A program made the translations under genes and the position numbers. Of a DNA stretch of 51,721 nt, positions 1-7,566 are shown piece after piece. The notes beneath the pieces are model-generated. The model saw only the letters and a list, made by a program, of their open reading frames with translations. It was not told the origin of the DNA and made no database searches. Within the stretch, counting starts at the first letter, position 1. Every line of letters starts with the position of its first letter. The DNA is from an uncultured Alphaproteobacteria bacterium (GTDB lineage Bacteria > Pseudomonadota > Alphaproteobacteria > HIMB59 > GCA-002718135): positions 1-51,721 of the forward strand of contig CABYIF010000004.1 in NCBI GenBank assembly GCA_902518985.1, written 5' to 3'.

Positions 1-602
1 GTGACAAAGGTTTTTACGCAAGAGATGAATTAAATACTCTCAATAAGTTTGATTCACATTTTATTGGTCATCCAACTAGAAAGGTCAAAGGAATAGAACA
101 TAATACAGGTGCTTTAGGTCACGGATTATCAGTAGCAGTAGGAATGGCAATAGGTCTAAAGCTAGATGAAAAACCACATAAAGTATTTACTCTTTTAGGT
201 GATGGTGAGCTCAGTGAAGGCTCAATATGGGAAGGATTAATGTCAGCTAATAAATACCAATTAGATAATTTAATTATTATTATTGATAGAAATAGACTTC
301 AAATTACTGGAAAGACTGAAGATGTAAATCCTACAGAACCACTAAAAGAAAAATTTTTGTCATTTGGTATGTCTGTTCGAGAAGTTGATGGAAATTCTGT
401 TGAACAATTACAAGATATTTTTAGAAAAATACCTTTTGAAGAAAAAAAACCAAATCTTATTATTGCTAATACTGTTAAAGGAAAAGGTATAAGTTTTATT
501 GAAAACCAAGTTATATGGCATCATAAGGTTCCTACCAAAAATGAATTTCAAGCCGCTCAAAAAGAATTAGATAATGAAAAATTAAGTTTAGAAAATGATT
601 GA
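1..602 (+). CDS. Transketolase, N-terminal (ThDP-binding) subunit, 5' truncated by window edge; AptA-like candidate
   Basis: The reading frame is open from base 3, upstream of the ORF-track start at 144. The extra residues include the transketolase segment GHPTRKVKGIEHNTGALGHG, so the ATG at 144 is internal and the gene begins before the window. Next comes the ThDP/Mg motif GDGELSEGSIWE, with NRLQITG downstream. The product is the cofactor-binding half of a two-subunit transketolase. It overlaps the C-terminal subunit by 8 nt in another frame, so the two are translationally coupled. Two-subunit transketolases often sit in special sugar pathways. With the kinase, TIM-barrel isomerase and ABC importer nearby, the apulose-4-phosphate transketolase AptA is the best-fitting specific function, but that is inferred from context. 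A general pentose-phosphate transketolase remains possible. Confidence 0.88.
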   Translation, partial: DKGFYARDELNTLNKFDSHFIGHPTRKVKGIEHNTGALGHGLSVAVGMAIGLKLDEKPHKVFTLLGDGELSEGSIWEGLMSANKYQLDNLIIIIDRNRLQITGKTEDVNPTEPLKEKFLSFGMSVREVDGNSVEQLQDIFRKIPFEEKKPNLIIANTVKGKGISFIENQVIWHHKVPTKNEFQAAQKELDNEKLSLEND

Positions 603-1527
603 AAAAGCTAACTTAGAAATATTTGCAGAAACTTTACTTGATCTAGCAAGAAATGATAAAGATATCATTGTTGTTACAAGTGATTCTAGGGGATCAGGTA
701 AATTAACAAACTTTGGAAAAGAACTTCCAGATCAAATTATTGAAGTTGGAATTGCTGAACAAAATTTAGTTGCAATTTGTGCAGGTCTATCAGCTGTTGG
801 AAAAAAAGTATTTGGAGTATCTCCTTCTAGTTTTTTGACTGCAAGAGCTTTAGAACAAATTAAAAATGACATTGCTTACTCTAATCATCCTGTTACACTT
901 GTTGGGATTAGTTCTGGTGTTAGCTACGGTCAACTTGGATCTACACACCACTCCATTCATGACATTGCTGTATTGAGAGCAATTAACAATTTAAATATTG
1001 TTATCCCTTGTGATAATTTTGAAACAAAAAAAACAATTCAATCGGCAGTAAATTTTGATGAACCATTATTTATAAGATTTGGAAAAAAACCAATGTTAAA
1101 AATACATAATGATAATCAATTATTTAAAATAGGCAAGGGTATCAGAATTAAAGAGGGTAAAGATATAGTGTTTATTGCAACGGGCGAGACTGTTCAAAGA
1201 GCATATCAGGCAATAGAAATACTTCAAAAAGATAATTTTGATTGCACACTAATTAGTATGCACACTATTAGACCTTTTGATGAGAGTCTTTTTTTAGAGT
1301 CTATAAAACATACCAAAGGTATTATAGCAATAGAAGAACATAGTGAAAGTGGAGGTTTGGGAGAAAAATGTGCAAGTATTTTAGCTCAAAAAAAAATAAT
1401 GACGAACTTCAAAATTATTGGTTTTCCAGATGAATATATGGTCAATGGTTCACAAAGTGATGTTCTTGATCATTATAATATGGCGCCTAAAAAATTAGCA
1501 GAAATTGCAAAGAAACTAATAAGTTAA
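595..1527 (+). CDS. Transketolase, C-terminal (pyrimidine-binding) subunit; AptB-like candidate
   Basis: This 310-residue protein is the partner of the preceding gene. It has the transketolase pyrimidine-domain features: the catalytic-glutamate motif VGIAEQNLVAICAGLSAVGKK, the segment YGQLGSTHHSIHDIA, and a C-terminal domain with TLISMHTIRPFD and EEHSESGGLGE. It starts at an ATG inside the end of the N-terminal subunit and ends in a TAATG junction shared with the kinase start. The three genes therefore form a tight operon. The heterodimer transfers a two-carbon ketol unit from a ketose phosphate to an aldose phosphate in the cytoplasm. Clean starts, overlaps and full-length domains argue against a frameshifted single gene. 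Substrate specificity (apulose 4-phosphate versus xylulose 5-phosphate) cannot be read from sequence. Confidence 0.88.
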   Translation: MIEKANLEIFAETLLDLARNDKDIIVVTSDSRGSGKLTNFGKELPDQIIEVGIAEQNLVAICAGLSAVGKKVFGVSPSSFLTARALEQIKNDIAYSNHPVTLVGISSGVSYGQLGSTHHSIHDIAVLRAINNLNIVIPCDNFETKKTIQSAVNFDEPLFIRFGKKPMLKIHNDNQLFKIGKGIRIKEGKDIVFIATGETVQRAYQAIEILQKDNFDCTLISMHTIRPFDESLFLESIKHTKGIIAIEEHSESGGLGEKCASILAQKKIMTNFKIIGFPDEYMVNGSQSDVLDHYNMAPKKLAEIAKKLIS

Positions 1528-2993
1528 TGTATTTATCACTTGATCAAAGTACTTCATCTACCACGATTTTTTTATATAATAAAAAATTTAAACTTTTAAC
1601 TAAGCTTTCTAAATCACATAAACAGATTCAAAAATCCAGAGGTTATGTAGAGCATGATGCTAATGAAATAATGAAAAATATATTTTTTTTAGTAAAAAAA
1701 ATTTCTAAAAAAATTAAATATAATAAGGATTTATTTTTAAGCATTACTAACCAAAGGGAAACCTTTGTAATATTTGACAAAAAATCAGGTAAACCTCTCC
1801 ATAATGCAATTGTTTGGCAATGTAGAAGAGGTCAAAAAGTTTGTGATAAAATAAATAAATCAATAAAAAACAAAAATTTAATAAAGAAAAAAACAGGTCT
1901 TACTTTAGACACTTATTTTCCTGCTTCAAAATTAATAGAATTATTAAATTCAAATAAAAAAATTAAAGAAAAATTAAAAAATGGCTCAGCTTTATTTGGA
2001 ACAATTGATACCTTCCTCATTTATCAGTTAACCAATCTAAAAAAATATTCAACTGACTTTACAAATGCGTCCAGAACTCTTTTTTTTGATAATGGGTCAC
2101 TGGTTTGGAGTAAAGAACTTTTAAAATTATTTAAATTAAACTTAGAAAGTCTTCCAGAGGTGAGAGAAAGCTCATCAATATTTGGATACACAAATTTTAA
2201 TGGGATATTAAATAAGAATATTCCTATTTCAGGAGTAATAGGAGATTCACAAGCTTCAATTTTTGCAAATCAATGTTTTAATAAGGGCAATACTAAAATT
2301 ACTTTAGGTACAGGTGCCTCCATCTTAACAAATATAGGCCAGTCATTTGAACATAATAATAATATTATCACTACACTTTCTTATGTTTACAGAAATAAAC
2401 CATTATATTCTTATGAGTGTCTAATTAACTATGCTGGAGCTACAATAAGTTGGCTTAAAAATAATTTAAAAATTATAAGTAATGAGAAAGAGACTAATCA
2501 AGTATTTGTTAATACTAAAAATACTGAAGGTTTAGTTTTTGTTCCAGCTTTTGTTGGTTTGAGCTCTCCTCATTGGAAGCCTAATAGTAAGGCATTGATA
2601 TATGGATTAACACCTTCTATTAACAAGAATCATATAATAAGAGCAGCTCTTGAGTCTATAGCATTTCAAATTAAAGATTATCTAGATGATTTAGAGGTTA
2701 ACAATAAAATAAAATATAATGATATTTTTATTGATGGAGGTATAGTTTCTAATACTTCATTTATTCAGTTCTTAACTAATACTTTAAATAAAAAAATATA
2801 TGTAACTAATTATCAAGATATGTCTTCCTATGGAGCATTAATGATGGGTTTATTAGGTATGAAAATTAAAAAAAATTTCAAAGAAATGGCAGCACTAAAA
2901 CAAAAATATTTAGTTTATACTCCATCAAAAAATAATTCAGCAAACAAAAGTTATGAAAAGTGGAAACTAGTTTTAAAAAAATTTTATTTTTAA
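1527..2993 (+). CDS. FGGY-family carbohydrate kinase, glycerol-kinase-like (candidate apulose kinase)
   Basis: The 488-residue product has the full FGGY fold. It carries LSLDQSTSSTT near the N-terminus, ITNQRET at about residues 73-79, NAIVWQ at about 93-98, TYFPASK at about 130-136, FGTIDTFLIYQLT, ISGVIGDSQAS and TLGTGAS for nucleotide binding, and the C-terminal DGGIVSN. The polyol-contacting Arg-Glu, Trp, Tyr and Asp of glycerol kinase all have counterparts, so automatic annotation will say glpK. Context argues for caution: it is the third gene of an operon with a two-subunit transketolase, it has no glycerol transporter or glycerol-3-phosphate dehydrogenase beside it, and it faces a sugar isomerase. 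A kinase for a small ketose such as D-apulose fits the neighbourhood better. It is lysine-rich and very AT-rich. Confidence 0.8.
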   Translation: MYLSLDQSTSSTTIFLYNKKFKLLTKLSKSHKQIQKSRGYVEHDANEIMKNIFFLVKKISKKIKYNKDLFLSITNQRETFVIFDKKSGKPLHNAIVWQCRRGQKVCDKINKSIKNKNLIKKKTGLTLDTYFPASKLIELLNSNKKIKEKLKNGSALFGTIDTFLIYQLTNLKKYSTDFTNASRTLFFDNGSLVWSKELLKLFKLNLESLPEVRESSSIFGYTNFNGILNKNIPISGVIGDSQASIFANQCFNKGNTKITLGTGASILTNIGQSFEHNNNIITTLSYVYRNKPLYSYECLINYAGATISWLKNNLKIISNEKETNQVFVNTKNTEGLVFVPAFVGLSSPHWKPNSKALIYGLTPSINKNHIIRAALESIAFQIKDYLDDLEVNNKIKYNDIFIDGGIVSNTSFIQFLTNTLNKKIYVTNYQDMSSYGALMMGLLGMKIKKNFKEMAALKQKYLVYTPSKNNSANKSYEKWKLVLKKFYF

Positions 2994-2996
2994 AAT

Positions 2997-3974
2997 CTAT
3001 AAAAATTTATAAAGTGATTTCTGTGCAATTTTTAATGCAGTCATTGCATCATGATTAGATTGAGCTTCTTCAAGCGCTTTCATATCTAAATCATCCAAAG
3101 CCTTTTCTATTGATTTTAAGAAGTCAATTGCCTGATTAGCCATCTGTACACTATCTTCTCTAAATGGAAACTGATCAAGTTGCCAAACACCTTCCCAATT
3201 ATTCTTTTTTAAAACATAAAAAAATTCAAATATTTCTATAGGATGCAAGCTACCAGCAATTAGATCGTCATCCCAAGATCTGTAATTGTCATTAACATCC
3301 ATTCCAAATAAGCGACCATAATCTATAGCTAATTGAGCAGAGTCAGCAGCTGACTCACCGCCATAAATGGCATGTCCAAAATCAAGCAATATCCCAATAT
3401 TTGGAAGTCCAATTTTTTCTATACCTAATAAAGTTCTAGAAACAGAGTCATAACTCATTTTAACTCTAGGCTCACGTGGCTTATATTCGATTACAAATTT
3501 TAGATCTGGATTTTCACTTGCTAGTCTTGCAACTCCATCCATTGAATTTTTCCATAATGTTCTGTGATCGACTTGAAAAGGATAATCCCATCCATCTTGA
3601 CCTGGCCACAACTTAACATAAGCTGCATTAAAAAACCGCACGGCATCACAAGCCTGTGTAATAAGTTCATGAGCTCTATTACGAACGCCAGGGTCAGGAT
3701 TTGTAAAAGCCCCTTTTCTAAATTCTTTAGTATAAATCTCTGGAGTAATTCCAATAACTTCTAAATTAACTTTATCTAGCTCATCCTTTATTTCTTGATT
3801 TGAAAAGGAGCCACCAAAATAAGGAAAATTAATATCTACAACTGAGAGATCCTTAACCTGACCTGCTAATTTAATAGCATCCAAGACACTTCTAGGTTCG
3901 CCGTAGCCTTCAGTATTATATCTATCAACGTATGTAGCAAAATGCCAAATACCCGCTCCAAATTTCTGAGTCAT
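2997..3974 (-). CDS. Xylose-isomerase-like TIM-barrel sugar isomerase (D-apiose isomerase ApsI-like candidate)
   Basis: The 325-residue protein belongs to the xylose-isomerase-like TIM-barrel superfamily. Probable metal ligands are visible at strand ends: E163 in [10 protein letters not shown]198 and H201 in LLDFGHA, D226 in GMDVND and D267 in WQLDQFPF. The segment [15 protein letters not shown] and the N-terminal [16 protein letters not shown] are distinctive. As I recall, they match the subgroup characterised as D-apiose isomerase rather than hydroxypyruvate isomerase or RhaI. It converges on the kinase gene with a 3-nt gap and diverges from the ABC importer across about 220 nt. Its position between transketolase/kinase and importer makes it the first catabolic enzyme of the locus. 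L-rhamnose or lyxose isomerase activity is the main alternative. Confidence 0.7.
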   Translation of the reverse strand: MTQKFGAGIWHFATYVDRYNTEGYGEPRSVLDAIKLAGQVKDLSVVDINFPYFGGSFSNQEIKDELDKVNLEVIGITPEIYTKEFRKGAFTNPDPGVRNRAHELITQACDAVRFFNAAYVKLWPGQDGWDYPFQVDHRTLWKNSMDGVARLASENPDLKFVIEYKPREPRVKMSYDSVSRTLLGIEKIGLPNIGILLDFGHAIYGGESAADSAQLAIDYGRLFGMDVNDNYRSWDDDLIAGSLHPIEIFEFFYVLKKNNWEGVWQLDQFPFREDSVQMANQAIDFLKSIEKALDDLDMKALEEAQSNHDAMTALKIAQKSLYKFL

Positions 3975-4084
3975 ATATTTTCATACCATAATCTGAAAAT
4001 AGTAGAAATCAAAACGATAATTTCTTTTTCCTGATTTTAGCTTCCATTTATCGAGATGGCACTTAAAAACTGCAAATTGACGCA

Positions 4085-4102
4085 ATTGATACTTATATCA
4101 AT
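4085..4102. promoter_or_regulatory. Perfect inverted repeat (candidate operator) upstream of sugar-binding protein
   Basis: ATTGATA and TATCAAT flank a 4-nt CTTA spacer in the divergent region between the TIM-barrel isomerase and the binding protein. The arms are perfect over 7 bp. The location and size suit a dimeric sugar-responsive repressor, but no regulator gene is in the window and AT-rich DNA produces short palindromes by chance. Confidence 0.35.
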
Positions 4103-4117
4103 AATTTTTTTAGGTTG

Positions 4118-4142
4118 TTTCAAATTTGACCTTGATTTGAAA
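4118..4142. promoter_or_regulatory. Second inverted repeat overlapping candidate -35
   Basis: TTTCAAAT and ATTTGAAA form perfect 8-bp arms around a 9-nt centre. The centre holds TTGACC, the candidate -35 of the binding-protein promoter. A protein bound here would overlap RNA polymerase, so repression is the simple reading. This is inference from position only. Confidence 0.35.
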
Positions 4143-4155
4143 ACTTGCCCATATT
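4126..4155 (+). promoter_or_regulatory. Candidate sigma-70 promoter for the ABC importer
   Basis: TTGACC at 4126-4131 is followed, after 18 nt, by CATATT at 4150-4155. A start site near 4162 would give a short leader of about 30 nt with a strong ribosome-binding site (AGGAGGA at about 4181-4187) before the ATG. The -10 match is only partial. Confidence 0.4.
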
Positions 4156-4192
4156 AACGTCCCTCATCTAATAATTATTAGGAGGATATAAT

Positions 4193-5101
4193 ATGAAAAA
4201 ACTTCTTATGACAGTTGTAGCAATCGTATTTGCTACAAGTGCAGCCTTTGCTGAAAGATACGTTATGGTAACTCACGGTGAAGGTAAAGATCCTTTCTGG
4301 CCAGTTGTGCAAAAGGGTGGTGAAGATGCAGCTAGAGCAATCGGTGCTGATTTCGAATACATCTACAACCCTTCAGCTGATATGGCAGATATGGCAAGTT
4401 CAATTCAAGCTGCTGCTGCGACTCAGCCAGACGGTATGGTAATTTCACTACCTGATCCAGATGCGTTAGGCCCTGCAATTAAAGCTGCTGTTGCCGCTGG
4501 TGTACCAGTTGTAACTATGAACTCAGGTCTTGAAAACTCAGCTGCTTTAGGTGCTTTAATGCACGTTGGTCAGCCTGAGTATCTTGCTGGTCAAAAAGCT
4601 GGTGCTAGAGCTGCTTCTGAAGGAGCTACTAAAGCACTATGTATGATTCAAGAAGCATACAATACTGCTCTTGTTGATAGATGTGAAGGTTATGGAGAAG
4701 CTGTTCCAATGGAATTTACAGATACTACTTCTGACCCAGCAACTATCGTAACTCGTGCAACTGCTGCTTTACAAGCTAACCCAGACGTTGATGCAGTTCT
4801 ATCAGTAGGACCTCACGTTTGTGAAGGTGTTGCAAAAGCAATGGATGATCTTGGTATGAGTGGTATTCACCACGCATGTTTCGATTTAAGCCCAGGTGTT
4901 ATGGACTTAATCGGAGCTGGTAAAGTTTCATTTACTATTGACCAACAACAAAGACTACAAGGCTATATGCCAATTATAGTTCTACACTTATACAATAACA
5001 GTGCAGGATTATTACCAGGTGCAAATATTCCATCTGGACCAGGATTTGTTGATAAGTCTAATGCTGCTTCAGTTTCAGCGTTAGCTGGTATCGATAGATA
5101 A
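4193..5101 (+). CDS. Sugar ABC transporter periplasmic substrate-binding protein (Frc/Rbs type)
   Basis: The 302-residue protein has a clear signal peptide (MKKLLMTVVAIVFATSAAFA, cut before ER). The mature part has the type I periplasmic-binding fold of the RbsB family: an N-terminal lobe opening with YVMVTHGEGKDPFWPVVQKGG, VVTMNSG, the hinge region and PDVDAVLSVGPHVCEG. It is the first gene of the importer, with an unusually strong Shine-Dalgarno, a following strong terminator, and visibly more GC-rich codons (gctgctgctgcg, ccagacg) than its neighbours. Together these signs indicate very high expression, normal for binding proteins in oligotrophic bacteria. Family membership suggests a pentose, hexose or sugar alcohol; the locus suggests apiose or another pentose. 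The exact ligand is not deducible. Confidence 0.9.
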   Translation: MKKLLMTVVAIVFATSAAFAERYVMVTHGEGKDPFWPVVQKGGEDAARAIGADFEYIYNPSADMADMASSIQAAAATQPDGMVISLPDPDALGPAIKAAVAAGVPVVTMNSGLENSAALGALMHVGQPEYLAGQKAGARAASEGATKALCMIQEAYNTALVDRCEGYGEAVPMEFTDTTSDPATIVTRATAALQANPDVDAVLSVGPHVCEGVAKAMDDLGMSGIHHACFDLSPGVMDLIGAGKVSFTIDQQQRLQGYMPIIVLHLYNNSAGLLPGANIPSGPGFVDKSNAASVSALAGIDR

Positions 5102-5114
5102 CAATTAATTTTAA

Positions 5115-5138
5115 GCCGCCTTCGGGCGGCTTTTTTTT
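5115..5138 (+). terminator. Strong intrinsic terminator between binding protein and permease
   Basis: GCCGCC-TTCG-GGCGGC forms a perfect 6-bp GC stem with a UUCG tetraloop, followed by eight T residues. It starts 13 nt after the binding-protein stop and ends 8 nt before the permease ATG. It probably lets only a fraction of transcripts continue, giving excess binding protein over membrane components. Confidence 0.9.
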
Positions 5139-5146
5139 ACAATATT

Positions 5147-6739
5147 ATGAATTCTAACGCACAACCTCAAAGAAAAGAATCAGATAGGCTAAAACCTAAA
5201 AGATGGTACTCAGCATTTTTTGCAAGACCAGAAGTTGGACCTTTGGGTGTTATGCTTTTACTTTTTGCAATGCTAGGTTATTTTTCAATCCCGCAAGGAG
5301 AGTTTTCATTAAATCCATTTGCTGGTGAAGGTTTTAATGCACTTGGAATTAGGAATAACTTTAGGGTTATTTCACAGTTAGGTATTGTTGCACTTGGAGC
5401 TGGTATGCTCATTATAGCAGGTGAATTTGATCTTAGTGTTGGTTCAATGATTGGTTTTGCTGGAGGAGCAATGGCGATGATACTTAAATGGGGATTTGCT
5501 GTTGTTATACCTTACATATCATTTGAAGGCAGTTTTCATTTAGAAGGTATAAAATTATTTGAAATAACAAATGTTTCTCCCTTAACAGCGCTTTTAATTA
5601 CTTTAGTAATGACTCTTTCTTTTGGATGGTTTCAAGGCTTTATAATAGTTAAAAGCGGAATCGCTTCTTTTATTGTTACCTTAGGAGGTTTATTTTTCCT
5701 AAGAGGTCTTACAGAAGTTACATATCGAGCCTTTAATAAAAAACCTGATCAAACAGCTGGGTCTACAACAGTGACCGATCTTCCAGATATAAAAAATATC
5801 ATCAATGTTCCTGGTCATGGAGAAATGGAAAGGGATGCTGCAAAAGCTTTGTCAAATGAAGAACTATTAGAAATTTTAAAAACAGCTCCAGAAAAAACAA
5901 TTAATAAACTTACAGAACAACTAACATACATTAACGAAAAAGTTGCGGTTACTAAAACACTTTTACAAAAACAAAAGATGGTAGATACAATGCAAAATAC
6001 TTTAGATAACGCTATAAAGTCAGGAAACGAATCAATGGTTGAAGCAATTCAGAAAAAAATTGATGCAGGTATTCAAGTACCAGAAATAGCAGCTAAAGCA
6101 GTAACAGATTTAGATTTAGCTAGAGAGTATTTAGATTCTTTTATCACTGCAAGACCAGTGGCTAATTTCTTTGGTGGAGATATTATGGAACCTTTCTTTG
6201 ATTGGTTATACTTTACCGCCGATTGGAATGTAAATATGTTTGGTAACAAGTTTGCACCTGGACTTTATTCTTGTGTGATGATTTGGGTGTTATTAGCAAT
6301 AATATGTTATTTTGTATTAAGTAAAACTCAAGTAGGTAACTGGATCTATTCCACAGGTGGTAACTTATCTGCTGCACAAGCAAATGGTGTGCCAACCAAT
6401 AAAGTTAAAATAGGACTGTTTATGTTTACTGCTTTTTGTGCAACAATGTTTGCAGCGTGTCAGGTATTCGAAGTCAATACAGCTGATACAGCTAAAGGAA
6501 ATCTAAAAGAATTAGAAGCTATCGCAGCAGCAGTAATTGGAGGAGTTGTTTTAACTGGGGGGTTTGGAACTATTTTAGGAATCATGTTAGGTGCTGTTAT
6601 TTTTGGAATTGCAAAGGAAGCTTTCTTTTATATACCTGGTGTTGATGGATCATTTTATAGAGTATTCTTAGGCGCAGTATTAGTTGTTGCAGCACTTACA
6701 AATGAAAATATAAGAAAAAGAATAATGGGAAGTATTTGA
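5147..6739 (+). CDS. Sugar ABC transporter permease with long helical insertion (RbsC/FrcC family)
   Basis: The 530-residue protein is a BPD_transp_2-type permease. Typical motifs are GIVALGAGMLIIAGEFDLSVGS, IASFIVTLGGLFFLRGLTE, YSTGGNLSAAQANGVPTNKVK and ELEAIAAAVIGGVVLTGG. Family members are usually about 320-400 residues, and the excess lies in one place. Residues of roughly 200-335 form a charged helical, coiled-coil-like segment between the FIVTLGG helix and the APGLYSCVMIWVLL helix, probably in a periplasmic loop. No Shine-Dalgarno is visible, because the terminator lies directly upstream, so expression depends on readthrough and is likely low. The stop overlaps the ATPase start (TGATG). 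The cognate binding protein and ATPase flank it. Confidence 0.9.
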   Translation: MNSNAQPQRKESDRLKPKRWYSAFFARPEVGPLGVMLLLFAMLGYFSIPQGEFSLNPFAGEGFNALGIRNNFRVISQLGIVALGAGMLIIAGEFDLSVGSMIGFAGGAMAMILKWGFAVVIPYISFEGSFHLEGIKLFEITNVSPLTALLITLVMTLSFGWFQGFIIVKSGIASFIVTLGGLFFLRGLTEVTYRAFNKKPDQTAGSTTVTDLPDIKNIINVPGHGEMERDAAKALSNEELLEILKTAPEKTINKLTEQLTYINEKVAVTKTLLQKQKMVDTMQNTLDNAIKSGNESMVEAIQKKIDAGIQVPEIAAKAVTDLDLAREYLDSFITARPVANFFGGDIMEPFFDWLYFTADWNVNMFGNKFAPGLYSCVMIWVLLAIICYFVLSKTQVGNWIYSTGGNLSAAQANGVPTNKVKIGLFMFTAFCATMFAACQVFEVNTADTAKGNLKELEAIAAAVIGGVVLTGGFGTILGIMLGAVIFGIAKEAFFYIPGVDGSFYRVFLGAVLVVAALTNENIRKRIMGSI

Positions 6740-7521
6740 TGGATAAAAAGCCTTTAATTGAAATCAAAGATCTAGTTAAAAAATTTGGAAGCTTTACTGC
6801 TCTAAATGGAGTCTCTTTAGACGTATTCCCAGGAGAAGTTCATGCCTTGCTCGGTGATAATGGTGCCGGTAAGTCAACATTAATAAAAGTTTTATCTGGA
6901 GTTCATACTGCTACAAATGGTGAAATAAAGGTTGATGGAGAGATAGTAAAGTTTGCTTCACCAAGACAAGCATCTGATGCCGGAATCGGAACAGTTTATC
7001 AGGATCTCGCTTTAAATAATTTAACATCTGTTACATTAAATTTTTTCTTAGGTAGAGAATTAAAAAAAGGACCTGGTCCTTTTGGTCTTATGCAAATGGA
7101 CGAAATGCATAAGATAACTATTGAAGAAATGTCTAAGATTGGAATTAATATTGCTGATCCAAATCAAAAGGTTGGAACAATGTCTGGAGGTCAAAGGCAA
7201 ACTTTAGCAATTGCACGTGCAATTTATTTTGGGGCAAAAATATTAATCCTTGATGAGCCAACTTCAGCTCTTGGTCAAAAACAACAAATGGAAGTTCTAA
7301 AAACAATTAAAAAGGTTCAACGACTAGGTAATATTGCCATTATTCTTATCACACATAACGAAATTCATGCACGACTTATTGCAGACCGTTATACCTTCTT
7401 AAGTTTGGGTGAAGTTATTGGAAATGGTTTAGCGAGTGAGCTTGGTGGAGAAGATGTAAAAAGATTAATGGCAGGTGGCGCAGAAATAGGCGACCTTGCA
7501 AAGGAGTTAGATCTAAAATAG
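6739..7521 (+). CDS. Sugar ABC transporter ATP-binding protein, single-domain (FrcA type)
   Basis: I chose the ATG at 6739, in the TGATG overlap with the permease stop; the ORF track starts one codon earlier at TTG. The 260-residue protein has Walker A GDNGAGKST at about 39-47, the signature MSGGQRQ, Walker B ILILDEPTSALG and a switch histidine in LITHNEIHA. It is a single nucleotide-binding domain, unlike the tandem-domain RbsA/XylG, so it resembles the fructose-type FrcA and should act as a homodimer on the inner membrane. The gene ends the importer operon. Confidence 0.92.
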   Translation: MDKKPLIEIKDLVKKFGSFTALNGVSLDVFPGEVHALLGDNGAGKSTLIKVLSGVHTATNGEIKVDGEIVKFASPRQASDAGIGTVYQDLALNNLTSVTLNFFLGRELKKGPGPFGLMQMDEMHKITIEEMSKIGINIADPNQKVGTMSGGQRQTLAIARAIYFGAKILILDEPTSALGQKQQMEVLKTIKKVQRLGNIAIILITHNEIHARLIADRYTFLSLGEVIGNGLASELGGEDVKRLMAGGAEIGDLAKELDLK

Positions 7522-7566
7522 ATCATACCATTTGACTATATCTATGTTTTTTGATTAATTAATTGG

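Noticed and set aside
144-1527. Transketolase split by a frameshift
   Set aside because: Both halves have complete domains, a proper start and an 8-nt overlap typical of coupled genes. Two-subunit transketolases are well known.
1527-2993. Plain glycerol kinase (glpK) with glycerol metabolism
   Set aside because: No glycerol facilitator, glycerol-3-phosphate dehydrogenase or glycerol regulator is nearby. The operon partners are transketolase subunits, so the name glpK would mislead, though the residues would allow glycerol.
7532-7560. Independent promoter for the PhyH gene (TTGACT, then TTAATT)
   Set aside because: The -10 matches only three of six bases and would make a leaderless transcript. 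AT-rich background explains it.
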